Of a stretch of DNA of 64,000 bases, positions 34,701 through 44,699 are shown in pieces (position 1 is the stretch's first letter; each line of letters opens with the position of its first letter). This DNA comes from Blakeslea trispora (Eukaryota > Mucoromycota > Mucoromycetes > Mucorales > Choanephoraceae), in the NCBI GenBank assembly GCA_025331445.1, contig JAIWNE010000072.1:101488-165487 (forward strand). Reading direction: 5' to 3'. The position numbers were made by a program, and so were the translations under genes. Under the pieces are notes generated by a model. It had not been told where the DNA came from. It saw only the letters and a program-made list of their open reading frames with translations, and ran no database searches.

Positions 34701-36331
34701 CAGTGACCCGCAAAACTGTTCAAAAAGATTTTTTTTTACTTTGAACCTTATGATCGGGTATTCAAACACATTTTAAACCCCTCTTGTTATACCTTGTTGG
34801 AAAGCCTCAGTAATTTACTATATGATGACCAGGTTGCACAATGATTGGTTGACCTTGAAATGAAAACCACTATTTTAAAAAAAAAGTTTTTTTGAACAGT
34901 TTTGCGTGTGTCCGAGAAAAATTATAACCAAGAGAAGGGGGCTAGTATTTGAAATTATTTTGACGCGTAATTGCTTTTTTTCTTCTTTTCTTCACTTTTT
35001 TAAAGGTTTGTGTAAACTTTGGTTGGTTTTGTCAGACCAATTTAATCGACATTGCTCCATCTAGTTACATCTACTTGACATCTACCAACATGCCCAAACA
35101 CATCAGCAATGACAAACGAAATGACGCGAAAGCTATGCTTTCCAAAGGTGAAAATGTTCGCGAAGTAGCGCGTCAGCTTGGTATCAGTCAAGGTACCGTT
35201 TCAAACATTCGTGGTGAGATGAACTTGGAGATTCCTCAACATGCGGGTGGCCGACCAGGTAAGATCAGCGAGAATCTCGGTCGCAAGGTACTTCAAGGTC
35301 TTTCTACTGGCGTTTTCAAGACCGCAAAAGATGCGCAGCGATTCCTGGCTGATCAACAAGTTGTTGTTTCTGAGGATACCGTGCGTAGGTTTCTCAAAAG
35401 CGCCAAAATGACAGCTATTCATAAGCCAAAGGTCCTTCCTCTAACACCTAAGCGTATGAAAGACCGCTTGGAATGGGCCGAGGCTCACAGAAGTTGGACT
35501 ATCAACGATTGGAGGTCCGTGATGTTCTCCGATGAGACCAAAATCAACAGAATTGGCTCGGATGGTGCTCAATGGGTTTGGAAAGCCGATGATAAGGAGT
35601 TGAAAGCGTTTCAGCTTGACCATCTCTACAAGCATGGAGGTGGTTCCATCATGCTTTGGGGCTGCTTTTGTTGGAAAGGTCCAGACTTTCTTGCGAAGAT
35701 CAATGGCAAGATGGACTCTGAGTTGTACACTCAAATCATAGACGATGAGTTGGTCAGATCGCTAGAATTCTATGGTTATACTGAGGATGACGCCATATTT
35801 CAGCATGATAATGACCCCAAGCATACTTCCAAGCATACCAAACGTCATCTCAAGGAGTGCAACATTCAAGTTCTCGACTGGCCGTCCTTCTCGCCCGACT
35901 TGAATCCCATTGACAACCTTTGGAGTATAGTCAAAAGACGTTTAGCTGCCTTTGACACTGCTCCAGGCTCTATTGCTGAGTTATTTGATCGTGTAACTCA
36001 AATTTGGAACAATATTGATCCTGAAACATGCAACAATCTTGTTGAAAGCATGCCTAATAGAATAGCTGATCTTATTGTCGCTAAAGGTGATCAAATCCTC
36101 TATTAATAAAAATATAATGCACACCCGCAAAACTGTTCAAAAAAACTTTTTTTTTAAAATAGTGGTTTTCATTTCAAGGTCAACCAATCATTGTGCAACC
36201 TGGTCATCATATAGTAAATTACTGAGGCTTTCCAACAAGGTATAACAAGAGGGGTTTAAAATGTGTTTGAATACCCGATCATAAGGTTCAAAGTAAAAAA
36301 AAATCTTTTTGAACAGTTTTGCGGGTCACTG
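34701..36331 (+). mobile_element. Tc1/mariner element, apparently intact
   Basis: TIRs of about 210 bp run from CAGTGACCCGC to GCGGGTCACTG, with TA at 34699-34700 and 36332-36333. Each TIR carries the motif CGCAAAACTGTTCAAAAA at its outer end and again, inverted, at its inner end. It holds one open transposase gene and sits at the exact centre of the LINE palindrome. Confidence 0.95.
35090..36106 (+). CDS. Mariner transposase (DD34D)
   Basis: Cut-and-paste transposase of the Tc1/mariner superfamily, 338 residues from the ATG at 35090 (an upstream TTG is in frame but less likely). The N-terminal helix-turn-helix VREVARQLGISQGTVSNIRG (about residues 18-37) and a second DNA-binding part (EDTVRRFLKSAKMTAIHKP) precede the catalytic core: FSDETKIN (first D), FQHDNDPKHTSKHTK (second D) and SPDLNPIDNLW 34 residues later. 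The third catalytic position is normally E, and the dead sister copy has NPIENLW; here it is D. The frame is intact. Whether the D form is active is unknown; related mariners use DD34D naturally. Confidence 0.93.
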   Translation: MPKHISNDKRNDAKAMLSKGENVREVARQLGISQGTVSNIRGEMNLEIPQHAGGRPGKISENLGRKVLQGLSTGVFKTAKDAQRFLADQQVVVSEDTVRRFLKSAKMTAIHKPKVLPLTPKRMKDRLEWAEAHRSWTINDWRSVMFSDETKINRIGSDGAQWVWKADDKELKAFQLDHLYKHGGGSIMLWGCFCWKGPDFLAKINGKMDSELYTQIIDDELVRSLEFYGYTEDDAIFQHDNDPKHTSKHTKRHLKECNIQVLDWPSFSPDLNPIDNLWSIVKRRLAAFDTAPGSIAELFDRVTQIWNNIDPETCNNLVESMPNRIADLIVAKGDQILY

Positions 36332-36333
36332 TA

Positions 36334-37431
36334 AGTCCAGAACCAGGTGTTACCAGGAGGTCGTGGCTGTTTGCGACCAACAGACTCATCGAGACAACGG
36401 TGGATGGTATCAGTGAGGCTACTAGCAATAGAATCAACATCAGGGATAACCCTTTCAGTTGGGAGAGCTGCGTGAGTAGAGGTACGACTGCTATGTTGCC
36501 CGAAGGCTTGACAAATAGAATACTTAACTTCTGCCAAGAGTGTATTTTTGATAGGTGCGCTATGCAACCTGAAAAGAGACTGATACAGCTCTACACTCTT
36601 GTGATCATCCAGACAAGACAGTTTCCATAAAAGACGCGGATGAGCAACTGGTGCAGGAGGCAGAGAAGACAGAGAGCAAGACAGAGAGACAGGAACATGG
36701 TCAGAACCAAGGCCGGCATCACGGACAACAAGAGAAGGAGCAACTAGATCATCAAAGCTGATAAAGAGGTCAATTACGCTACTCCAACTGGAGTGACCAG
36801 GCTGAGAGTTAGCCATGCGACTTTGAGAGAACAGAGTTGGAACACCTTTTGCCAAGAGAGAGTTCCAACAGAAAAGACCAGCTTCCTCAACCCATTCGGC
36901 CAGACGAGTACCACGAGTGTTACTTCGAGAGTCACCAAGAAGAGGAACACTACGCGCATTCAAATCGCCACAGATGAATGCGTTGGTCTGAGAGGCATGA
37001 GTACGAGAAGGGAGAGACATAATGAGAGACATAAACTCATCATCGGACAGAGAAGGAGGGGCATAGACACAATGAATGAGAAAGGTAGAGACTTGACAAG
37101 AAAAGACATAAGGAGAGGAAGAAAGGAGAGGAGTAACTGGGTAAGGACAAGTAGGATTGACCAAAAGAGAGATACCCATCTTGCCACGGAAAGAGTCAGC
37201 AACAGGTTGACCATAGGTATGATACTGTTGCCAAGAGGTGGGAAAACGAAGAGGAGAGAGTAGCCAAGTCTCGGTGATGAAGATGAGGGAAGAGTCATAT
37301 AAGTAGTCAGTAACAGTACTAATGGCTTGACGAGCAATACCATTAGCATTCCATATAGTCATAGTAAAGTCATAGGTAGAAGGAGAGGAAGGGGGCATAG
37401 GTTCATAAGAAGGCATAGGATTGGTACTCAT
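36334..37431 (-). pseudogene. LINE ORF2 endonuclease part (right arm)
   Basis: Its translation is identical to the left-arm endonuclease over all LINE-encoded codons, with the same motifs (FITETWLLSP, ICGDLNARSVPLLGD, GSDHVPVSLSC). It is cut at the same base by the mariner and has no reverse transcriptase. Confidence 0.88.
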
Positions 37432-38846
37432 TAAGAGGATGAGACCGGTTCACCGTCACCGGCCAAGGCAATTTCCATATCAGTAGAGGGAGCAGAGTCA
37501 ACACCAACTACAGAAGAGAGAGGACCAACTACAGTACCAGCCTGTTCCTTTGACAACCAACCTTGACGGACAAAGTCATAGGCCACCAGTCTACGCGTTT
37601 GTTCACGAACATAGCCAAGAGCACGAAGAAGACGAGCTTGTTGCAGTTCACGAGCCTTGGCAGTGAGAGCATCGGCATCCAGAGAGGCAAAAGCAGGATC
37701 AAAGACATTGGATCCAGAGAAAGGATCAAAGTCTGTCAAGACCGGGAGAGAATACTTGTCCATGACCTTGAGAAGATCAGCCTTGTAAGCAGTGTGAATG
37801 AGCAAAGCTACAACGTTACGAGCTGGGTAGTGCACATCAAGGACACGGCTGTTATCCAACCCGATAAGTCGCAGCTTATGACGGAAAGCAGAGAGACGGT
37901 CCCGATACTTGTTTGGCAAGTAAACATACTCAAAGAGAGGTGAGTCTACTGAAGAACCAGCCGGAGAAGAAACAAGAAAGATACGAGCAGCGGCCTTACG
38001 TTGGCGAGGCGTGATCTTTTTCTTGGGCTTGGCTTGAACAGCCAAAGAGGAAACCGACTTGGTAGACTTACCATAAGCCTCAGCAGGTGTAGGAGCAGCA
38101 GCAGCAACATGAGCCCATTTAGACACGGCGGCCGAAGGAGAGACAGAAGGAGCAGGCAAAGAAGAAGGAAGCAAATCATCATCCATTGCTACATCAACAG
38201 ACGGAGACAAAGAGAGAGAAGGACCAGACTTGTTCTCAAGTTCCAGGATCTTGGCACGAGCAGCGGCAAGCCCTTTCTTGAGTGCCGAGTTCTCAGCAAC
38301 AAGAGACTCCAACTGAGAGAGACGCTCTTCATACTTTTCAAACTTGGCCTGAAAAGCAGCAAACCAAGCAGGAGGAGCAGAGGAAGAGGGAGAGGCCGAC
38401 GAGAGCAAAGAAACATTACTTACCTCTGGCAAAGAATCAGCACCAGAGAGAGAAGGAGCAACAGAGAGACCAAAGTCAAAGACAACGTCTTTGTTCAGCT
38501 CAAGTGGAGCAGATGTCGAAGAGATGCTGACGTCATCAACTCGAGATCTCGGCAAGGTACGCGTCATGTCGGCAGGGATCAAAGGCGGCGAAAGTGAACT
38601 ATGCAAGCGCTTACCGGAGAGACTTGAAACTTTAATAGGTGATGTTTCTAATACAGAGATAGATTCTGACAAAGTTTCAGCTGATTCTGATGCTAGGTTC
38701 TTTGTAGATGAGGCTTCGAAGTCGAGATCTTTAGTTGAAGATGTCGAAATGTCGTGAATCGCGTTGGTGAATGTGCTAGAGTTGTCGTATTGGGACACTT
38801 TGGGTACCAAAATGTGCGGACGAGTTTGGGGAATAATAGTTGACAA
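37431..38846 (-). CDS. LINE ORF1 protein (right arm)
   Basis: A 471-codon frame with the same domain order as the left arm: Ser-rich start, coiled-coil-like FEKYEERLSQLESLVAENS, basic linker and C-terminal YVYLPNKYRDRLSAF domain. I count six residue differences from the left arm, all in the N-terminal half: I3T, S8T and one each in VSQSDN, ASEPAE, KKELAA and GKSNKS. It also opens at TTG, with the first ATG far inside. The stop overlaps the ORF2 ATG. Confidence 0.8.
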   Translation of the reverse strand: MSTIIPQTRPHILVPKVSQYDNSSTFTNAIHDISTSSTKDLDFEASSTKNLASESAETLSESISVLETSPIKVSSLSGKRLHSSLSPPLIPADMTRTLPRSRVDDVSISSTSAPLELNKDVVFDFGLSVAPSLSGADSLPEVSNVSLLSSASPSSSAPPAWFAAFQAKFEKYEERLSQLESLVAENSALKKGLAAARAKILELENKSGPSLSLSPSVDVAMDDDLLPSSLPAPSVSPSAAVSKWAHVAAAAPTPAEAYGKSTKSVSSLAVQAKPKKKITPRQRKAAARIFLVSSPAGSSVDSPLFEYVYLPNKYRDRLSAFRHKLRLIGLDNSRVLDVHYPARNVVALLIHTAYKADLLKVMDKYSLPVLTDFDPFSGSNVFDPAFASLDADALTAKARELQQARLLRALGYVREQTRRLVAYDFVRQGWLSKEQAGTVVGPLSSVVGVDSAPSTDMEIALAGDGEPVSSS

Positions 38847-38935
38847 AGAAATACGCTGGTTAATAAGGAGGAAATCGAGCTTTTTTCAAAACGGAGTTTG
38901 AATTCAAAAAAGTGATCAAAAGCAGAAAGTGTCGT

Positions 38936-39337
38936 CTTGATATATTCTTATGTCTTGTATAAGCAGCTATATGACTGTGTTTTGGTAGAGTAAGTCTTTG
39001 ATCTTTATTTCTTATTCTGTTTTGTATGTTACCCGTGTTTTAGTAGAGTAAGTCTTTGATAAATAACTAACTCTTACCAACAACACAGTATTTATACTAT
39101 TCTATTCTACGCTAGTTATATATATGCTATTTCAAATAGAGCAGGAAGTAATTATATACTTCGATCTCATTGAACTATTCTTTCCGACGAGTCTACTGAT
39201 TGCTTGGCTACTTTCAAAGGCAATTTCCTTAAGCGTACTAGATTCAGTCTGACCTTCTTTCTTCGTTTGTGTTCTTGTTTTTGAGGTTTGAATCTTCGTT
39301 TGTTAGGATTATACCTAGTAGGAAGGTTGTATTCAAC
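38936..39337. other. Short unassigned stretch
   Basis: It holds a duplicated GTAGAGTAAGTCTTTGAT (about 38985 and 39042), possibly part of an old LTR. An open minus-strand stretch rich in Arg/Lys begins at 39499 and ends at 39167; I do not recognise it and regard it as chance. Confidence 0.4.
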
Positions 39338-41000
39338 CACTACACCGAAGAGGTTGGCAAACGAACCATGATATTTACGGAACACACGTCTGCTTCGTAC
39401 GGAACCTACTTGGCACTCCCAATTCATTTGCCGTCGTGGAAACCTGGGTTCGAAACAAATCTGTTTCACATGACGGCGAATGAATTTCAATAAATGCATT
39501 CGTTACCACGACGGCAAATGAACCACGGTTACTGCCTCAATTTCCACGACGGCAAACAGATTACGAGAACTGCCTCGTTTCCAACGTGTGTTCCGTATCC
39601 ATTGGAGCGACCTGATTGGATTACATTGTTGAAATAGTTCTTCCAATTGGCTTCTTTTCGCAAAAATACATTCAATATTTCGTTCTGATTGGGTTCATAC
39701 TCGGTATTTTTATTAAAATAGATGATTGCAATTGGATAGAATAGGCTTCTTTACGCAAATATACTTCTTTACAATTGGACTGTTTACAGCAAATATAGAG
39801 AATTAGAGGTTTAAACAAGTGGCTTTTTATTATAGAAAAAACTTTTTTGATTGAAAATAGTGGCTTCTTTACGGGGAAAATACTAGGGGATTAGGTAAAA
39901 AAAAAAGCAATAATCGGTAGATGTAGAGAATATAGCCAGAAAAAAACCGATAGAAATGGCAAATTGCTTTTACAGAAAACGATGATAAAAGCGATCAGAG
40001 TACAGACAAGAGCAATTCGAATTGAGACACAAACGCAACAGATGGACCATAAAGGCAGATGGAGAGAGACAGCAATTTTACATACAAAAGGCAGAAAACA
40101 AACCAAACAAGGAACAACCGGATTTAAACTAAAACAACATCATCATTAGTTAAAAACGAAATAGCACGAAAAGAAATGACAAATGCACTTACAGACAATC
40201 CATAGTCAGAGGCTATACGAAAGGCAGTTTACCGTGTCAAAGGAGCATACCAGTATTTGAAAGCCTAAAAAGAAAGCAATAATTTATACTGAAATCATAG
40301 ATTCTAATTTCTTACTTACGTTTGAAAAAGCCATCAACAGGGTCCTTGTAAATAATATCATTATTAAGCACAACTAGGCTCTGAACGAAAAAAGTACGTG
40401 AATAAAAAGAATTACAACATAGATGTTTATGAATAATTACCTCAAGTTATACAACAAAGTAAACACATATCAATTAAAGACAAGAACTAAGTAAATGGAA
40501 GTAGACTATTAGTGGCTTGACCGAAGAAAAAAAAGAAAAGAAAAAGACTTACCTGTATACTTTGAAAAAAAGTAATAAAAAGGTAGAAAAAGAGAAAAGA
40601 AAGGAAAAAAGAAAAAATTTCAACTTATTGACAGCTTCCTATTTGGGTCTTGTCAATAACAAAAAAAGAGAGAGAGAGAGAAATATCACACTGACAGGTT
40701 TTATTATTGAATCACCGACACAAGAATAAAATATCCTGACTTTACTTAAATGTTAAAAAATCTATGAAAAGCGACTAAGAGAGCGCTTCAAGTGCACTAT
40801 AAGCATCCAGTAATAAACCCCTTTGATATAGCTACAAACAGGCATCTCTTTTCTTTTTTTTGTGTCGAAAAAACGACATTAGACCTGTCGACATGGGCAC
40901 GTATGAGTACATTTTGAAAAAATAAAAAACAAAGAGCAATAGCTTTATTCAATCTCAGCCGAAATCATACACACTTTTTTTTTCTCTCACTTGAATTTAT
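39338..41000. mobile_element. CACTA element, left end and body (right end not found)
   Basis: It begins CACTACACCGAAGAGG. The first 260 bases contain at least four CGACGGCAAA-type subterminal repeats in both orientations. From about 39600 the sequence parallels 57430-57720 of the complete CACTA at 57203-60148 (shared GCGACCTGATTGGATT, CATACTCGGTATYTTTATTAAA, GGCTTCTTTACG). No matching right terminus is visible, and the border near 41000 is approximate. Confidence 0.7.
40193..40378 (-). pseudogene. Intron-bearing gene fragment in a CACTA element
   Basis: On the minus strand two short exon-like pieces (40320-40378 and 40193-40264) are bounded by AG acceptors and GTAAGT donors with a 55-nt intron between them. 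Spliced, they read LVVLNNDIIYKDPVDGFFK and then RFQILVCSFDTVN before a stop. I do not recognise the protein. A similar arrangement lies in the sister element (57919-58111). Confidence 0.35.
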
Positions 41001-41737
41001 TTATTTTTTTTATTACAAGTAGCCTCAACTCATACTTTATTTATCTTGTTGAAAGCAGATGAGACTTAGCGAGCTTATGTCGTTTCAGCAATGCAGTATA
41101 TTGGACACAGACATTCCAAGCGTGGACTCTGGTTTGGAAGTACAACGAAAAGAGAACAGTCAGGAAAGCTTTTAAGCTGCAAGTTGACTTCAATCTAAAA
41201 AAAAAAAGAATATCAGGCTGTTACTTTTTTCTTCTTCAGTATCATAACCTCATGTCCCCTCATGTTCCCCCGCCGTCGCAAGGTAATTTTGTTTTACCTA
41301 TGTTTTTTCGACTCCGACATACAAAAATTAAATTTTACCTTTGGTAATCCGTCATCCATGTTCCCTCCTAAATGACTTGAGAAAGTAAATTGTCTAGCCG
41401 ATGATAATAAAGCTCGTTCAATTTAGCCTCCGTCTTGGGGGTCGACTTTCTATTTTTGTCTAATGGAGTACCAAATCCTTCACCACTTAATTTAATAAAT
41501 CAAATGCATTTGCAAGATTCAAATAATAAGGCAAATTTTCTTGATTATATTGTATTAAATCAATTCATATATGTTCTCAAAACCTAATGTGTCATAAACA
41601 TCATGTTGAATTAGTAAGCTCTTTTCAGTCAATTGATTGCAATCTCAAGGTTATAAATACGATGCAAATTTGAAGCTATTGTACTTTGTTTTAATCTTTC
41701 TCTCTTAACGACACTCAACATTTTTACCAATCCGAAA

Positions 41738-44028
41738 ATGTACAACAACTCTGAAGCTTCCTCTTCTTCTTATGATCCTCGTGCAGTCCAAAATGGCGAG
41801 TCTTCTCAAAGCCAAAACATGTCGGTAACATGCAACCTTAACAGTCTTTCTGAAGACGATCTCTACAGAAACATGGTTAAAAACAAGATGGCCATGACTC
41901 AGAGCACTCAATTGATCATTGCTGAAAACCAAATTCACCGTCCAAAGAATACTATTACTGCTTATATCAAGAAGCAACAGGACTGGAGAGTAAGTTTTTG
42001 TTAGATAAAAAAATCAAATCCACATATTAACGTTAAAATTTGACAAAGGAATGGTGCAAGTCTGAAGCTTTTGCTGATGGTGAAACTGTATACGACGAGA
42101 AGTTAGCTATGTTTCTCAAGACTTTTGCGATGGTCCGTGGAAAGAACAAGCAAAAGAAGTCAGATGATACTCCTGTTCCTTTGGGTCGCGAATCAATCTT
42201 GGCATACATCAAGGCTGTTGTTGATTTGTATAATCAACAAAGAGAACTGGGATTCAACAACCATGGCCACCCAAGAGGTAACATCGTCAAGCGCTTCTTG
42301 GATACTAACGTCAAGAAAGAGATGAAGCGAAAGCGCAATGAGTATGAAGATCGTGGTAAGAACACTCTCAATGACGGCTATACCAACGACGAATTGGTCA
42401 AGGTCAACCAGTACTTCTTCAACGAAAACACCATCTACGCTGTTAGAAACCGTGCTTGCTTTTTGATGAGTCATGCCATGCTTCTTAGAAGTGAAACTGC
42501 GCTGGGTGCTCAATTGCCTGATCTGTTCTGTATGGAATTGGAGAATCAAGGTGTTTCCAAGTGTATTGCTGTTGTTGCCACCATTACCTTTGGTAAAACC
42601 AATAAAGATGGTAAGATTCAGTATGGTTCCTGCCTTCGCCATGCCGATGTAGAGCTTTGTCCTGTTGGTGCTTTCGCCCAATACTTCTTCTCGCAATTTC
42701 ATCATGAAAACAAGGCCTTTCCTAATTTCACCGAGCGAAAGTCATGGTACGATAGCTACCTCTTCCCCAACAAGAATGGTGATGGTTCTATCACTTACGA
42801 AGAACAGGCCAAGGTATACCGTAAGGTTCTCACCAACGTTGGCATCCATTCGAGTAAGGTTACTCACATCAATCGTAAGAGTGCCATCAATATGATTGCT
42901 CACCAAGGTGTTTCGGGTGATCAGCAGAGACAAGTAGGACGTTGGGGTGCGGAGAGAATGGTTGGGTGTTATCTGTCTGGTCTGCCTGTGGATGCTATCA
43001 AGGTATTGGCAGGTTTTTCCACCCGGAAGGGTGATTATTTCATCAGCCGTGATGCTGTGATCCCGTCTGAAGGGCTGAAGAAGATGGTCTTCCCTCAGGT
43101 TGAATACTGGAAAGAGAAGTACCTCAACAAAGAGGTTCAAGAAGACATCGCTGGTCCTTACTTTCTTCAATTTCTTGATCATTTACCAACTGTCTTCCTT
43201 CAGGTATGAAAGCTTAATGTAGTCTTCTATTTGTACATCCTAACTAAACTCTACCTCTATCAATCCAATTAGGATTCTGTTGTTTTGAAGAAGAAGTATC
43301 CTCATCACTACATGTGGGCAAACACCATCTTTGAGACCGACCTATTCAAGACTTTCGAAGACCAATTAGGCCAAACTCTTGCAGTAAATGACGACAAGTT
43401 CAAGATGAGCCAACATTTAGAAGTCCTAATGCCAGAAATAAGTGCTGCCATCAAGGAGGGATTCGATTCCGTGGGCAGTACCTTTAGAATGTTCGATGGC
43501 AAGACTCAGCACAACTTTGAGCAAGTCAAGAAGATGCAAGTTGCAAACCGAGACCTTTTGGCGGATGCGCTATTACAAGCTTCTATTCAAATGAGACAAA
43601 GTCATTCAAGAGATCCACTGCCTGTATCTGCTTCTTCTTCTTTGCCTGTTTCTTCCTCTCTTCCTGTGAACACAAGCCTACAAGCTGATGCGAATCAAGA
43701 AGAAGCAATGCCTCGGTACAAGATGAGTAGAAACCTTGTGACAATAACATATCTCTGGCGAGAATACTCGGTAGGAATTGGAGGTGGTCCTTCTTTGAAG
43801 ATGCTAGAAGAAAAGTACAATGCAACATGGAGAAGTCCAGAGTCGAAGACCGAATCAAGATACTACCTTAGAAGACTCCCAATCTATCAAGAGATTGAAA
43901 GAGCTTCTTTGGAAAAAGGCATCACACATGAAGAAGCAGCACAGCTACTTGAACTGGGTTGTTTAAGAAGCAAATACTCTTTGAACCAAGTGGGAGAGAA
44001 AATCTCAAAGTCTTCTTTTGACTACTAA
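41738..44028 (+). CDS. Crypton tyrosine recombinase (Ndc10-like, GCR1_C-like tail)
   Basis: Three exons (41738-41989, 42049-43203, 43273-44028) join without frame breaks to about 720 residues. Introns are 59 and 69 nt with GTAAGT/GTATGA donors and AG acceptors. The core shows the tyrosine-recombinase set: R in MLLRSETAL, K in TFGKTNK, HxxR in VTHINRKS, W in VGRWGAER and the nucleophile Y nine residues on in GCYLSGLP. This arrangement fits Ndc10/Crypton recombinases. The C-terminal part holds YKMSRNLVTITYLWREYSVG, a GCR1_C-type DNA-binding domain. All catalytic residues are present, so it may be active. Family names come from motif memory, not a search. Confidence 0.88.
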
Positions 44029-44067
44029 TGTTGCATGCTGATATGCCCAAATAATGCCCAAATTATG

Positions 44068-44122
44068 CTAATACTATGATAATACTATGCCAATACTATG
44101 CTAATACTATGTTAATACTATG
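44068..44122 (+). repeat. 11-bp minisatellite, five units
   Basis: CTAATACTATG repeats with single changes directly downstream of the Crypton recombinase stop. Confidence 0.85.
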
Positions 44123-44337
44123 CTAATTTCAATTCATGTTTATAATGCTTTCAAGCCTATTTAACCTTATGATCTTCAAAACATACATCTGTACTTTACA
44201 CGTAAAAAAAAAACTATGCTTAAACATACTAATAAATATATCAACATATGACTTAAAGACTATAATCCTGCTTGAATCGATTTACACTGTTGCTTTTGAA
44301 TTTTTCGGAATTTGAAGTAAAATACCTCATGTCCCCT

Positions 44338-44699
44338 ACCCCCCATTTAATTTGGGTGACGGCGCCCGCGACACCACTATTTTATACAAAATATCCTCTC
44401 AGTAATTCATATTAATAATTGTTTTCCTTTTTATTTTTAGTAATAGATACATACCATGAACCACTCAAAAATAGTTTAAAGAAAGAACGAAAGGAAAAAG
44501 AAACTAAGAAATTTTAATTGGTTTTTCACGATTTAAATGTTTTGTCCTGAGCCACTTGGTGTTTAAACCATGTTTCATTCAAATTACGATTGTGTCAAAT
44601 CAATTCAAATCAAAGTATCTAATGCTGACAGTATAAAAGACTTTGTGCCTGATCTCATTTTGTTGATTGTCTTTAGCATCATTTTTATACAAATCAAAC
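44338..44699. other. Stretch between Crypton and CACTA accessory gene
   Basis: The first 60 bases are still similar to the flank of the decayed Crypton (GTGACGGYG, GCGACAC). The rest is upstream sequence of the gene at 44700. No other feature seen. Confidence 0.4.

Larger units (their letters stand above)
36332..38935 (-). mobile_element. LINE, right arm of the palindrome (3' truncated)
   Basis: Inverted copy of 32101-34700 that starts at the same base next to the mariner TA. Similarity ends near 38935 at the LINE leader; the tRNA gene next to the left arm is not repeated here. Confidence 0.9.
41247..44337 (+). mobile_element. Crypton with complete recombinase gene
   Basis: ACCTCATGTCCCCT occurs as an exact 14-bp direct repeat at 41247-41260 and 44324-44337, 3,077 bp apart. 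There are no terminal inverted repeats. One spliced gene for a tyrosine recombinase lies between. Short direct repeats at the ends, as for a site-specific integration core, fit Cryptons. A decayed relative at 25816-28845 has the same repeats. Some similarity between the copies just outside the repeats leaves the exact limits open. Confidence 0.82.

Noticed and set aside
44068..44122. CRISPR-like array
   Set aside because: Units are contiguous 11-mers without spacers; a minisatellite. No CRISPR or cas gene occurs in the window.
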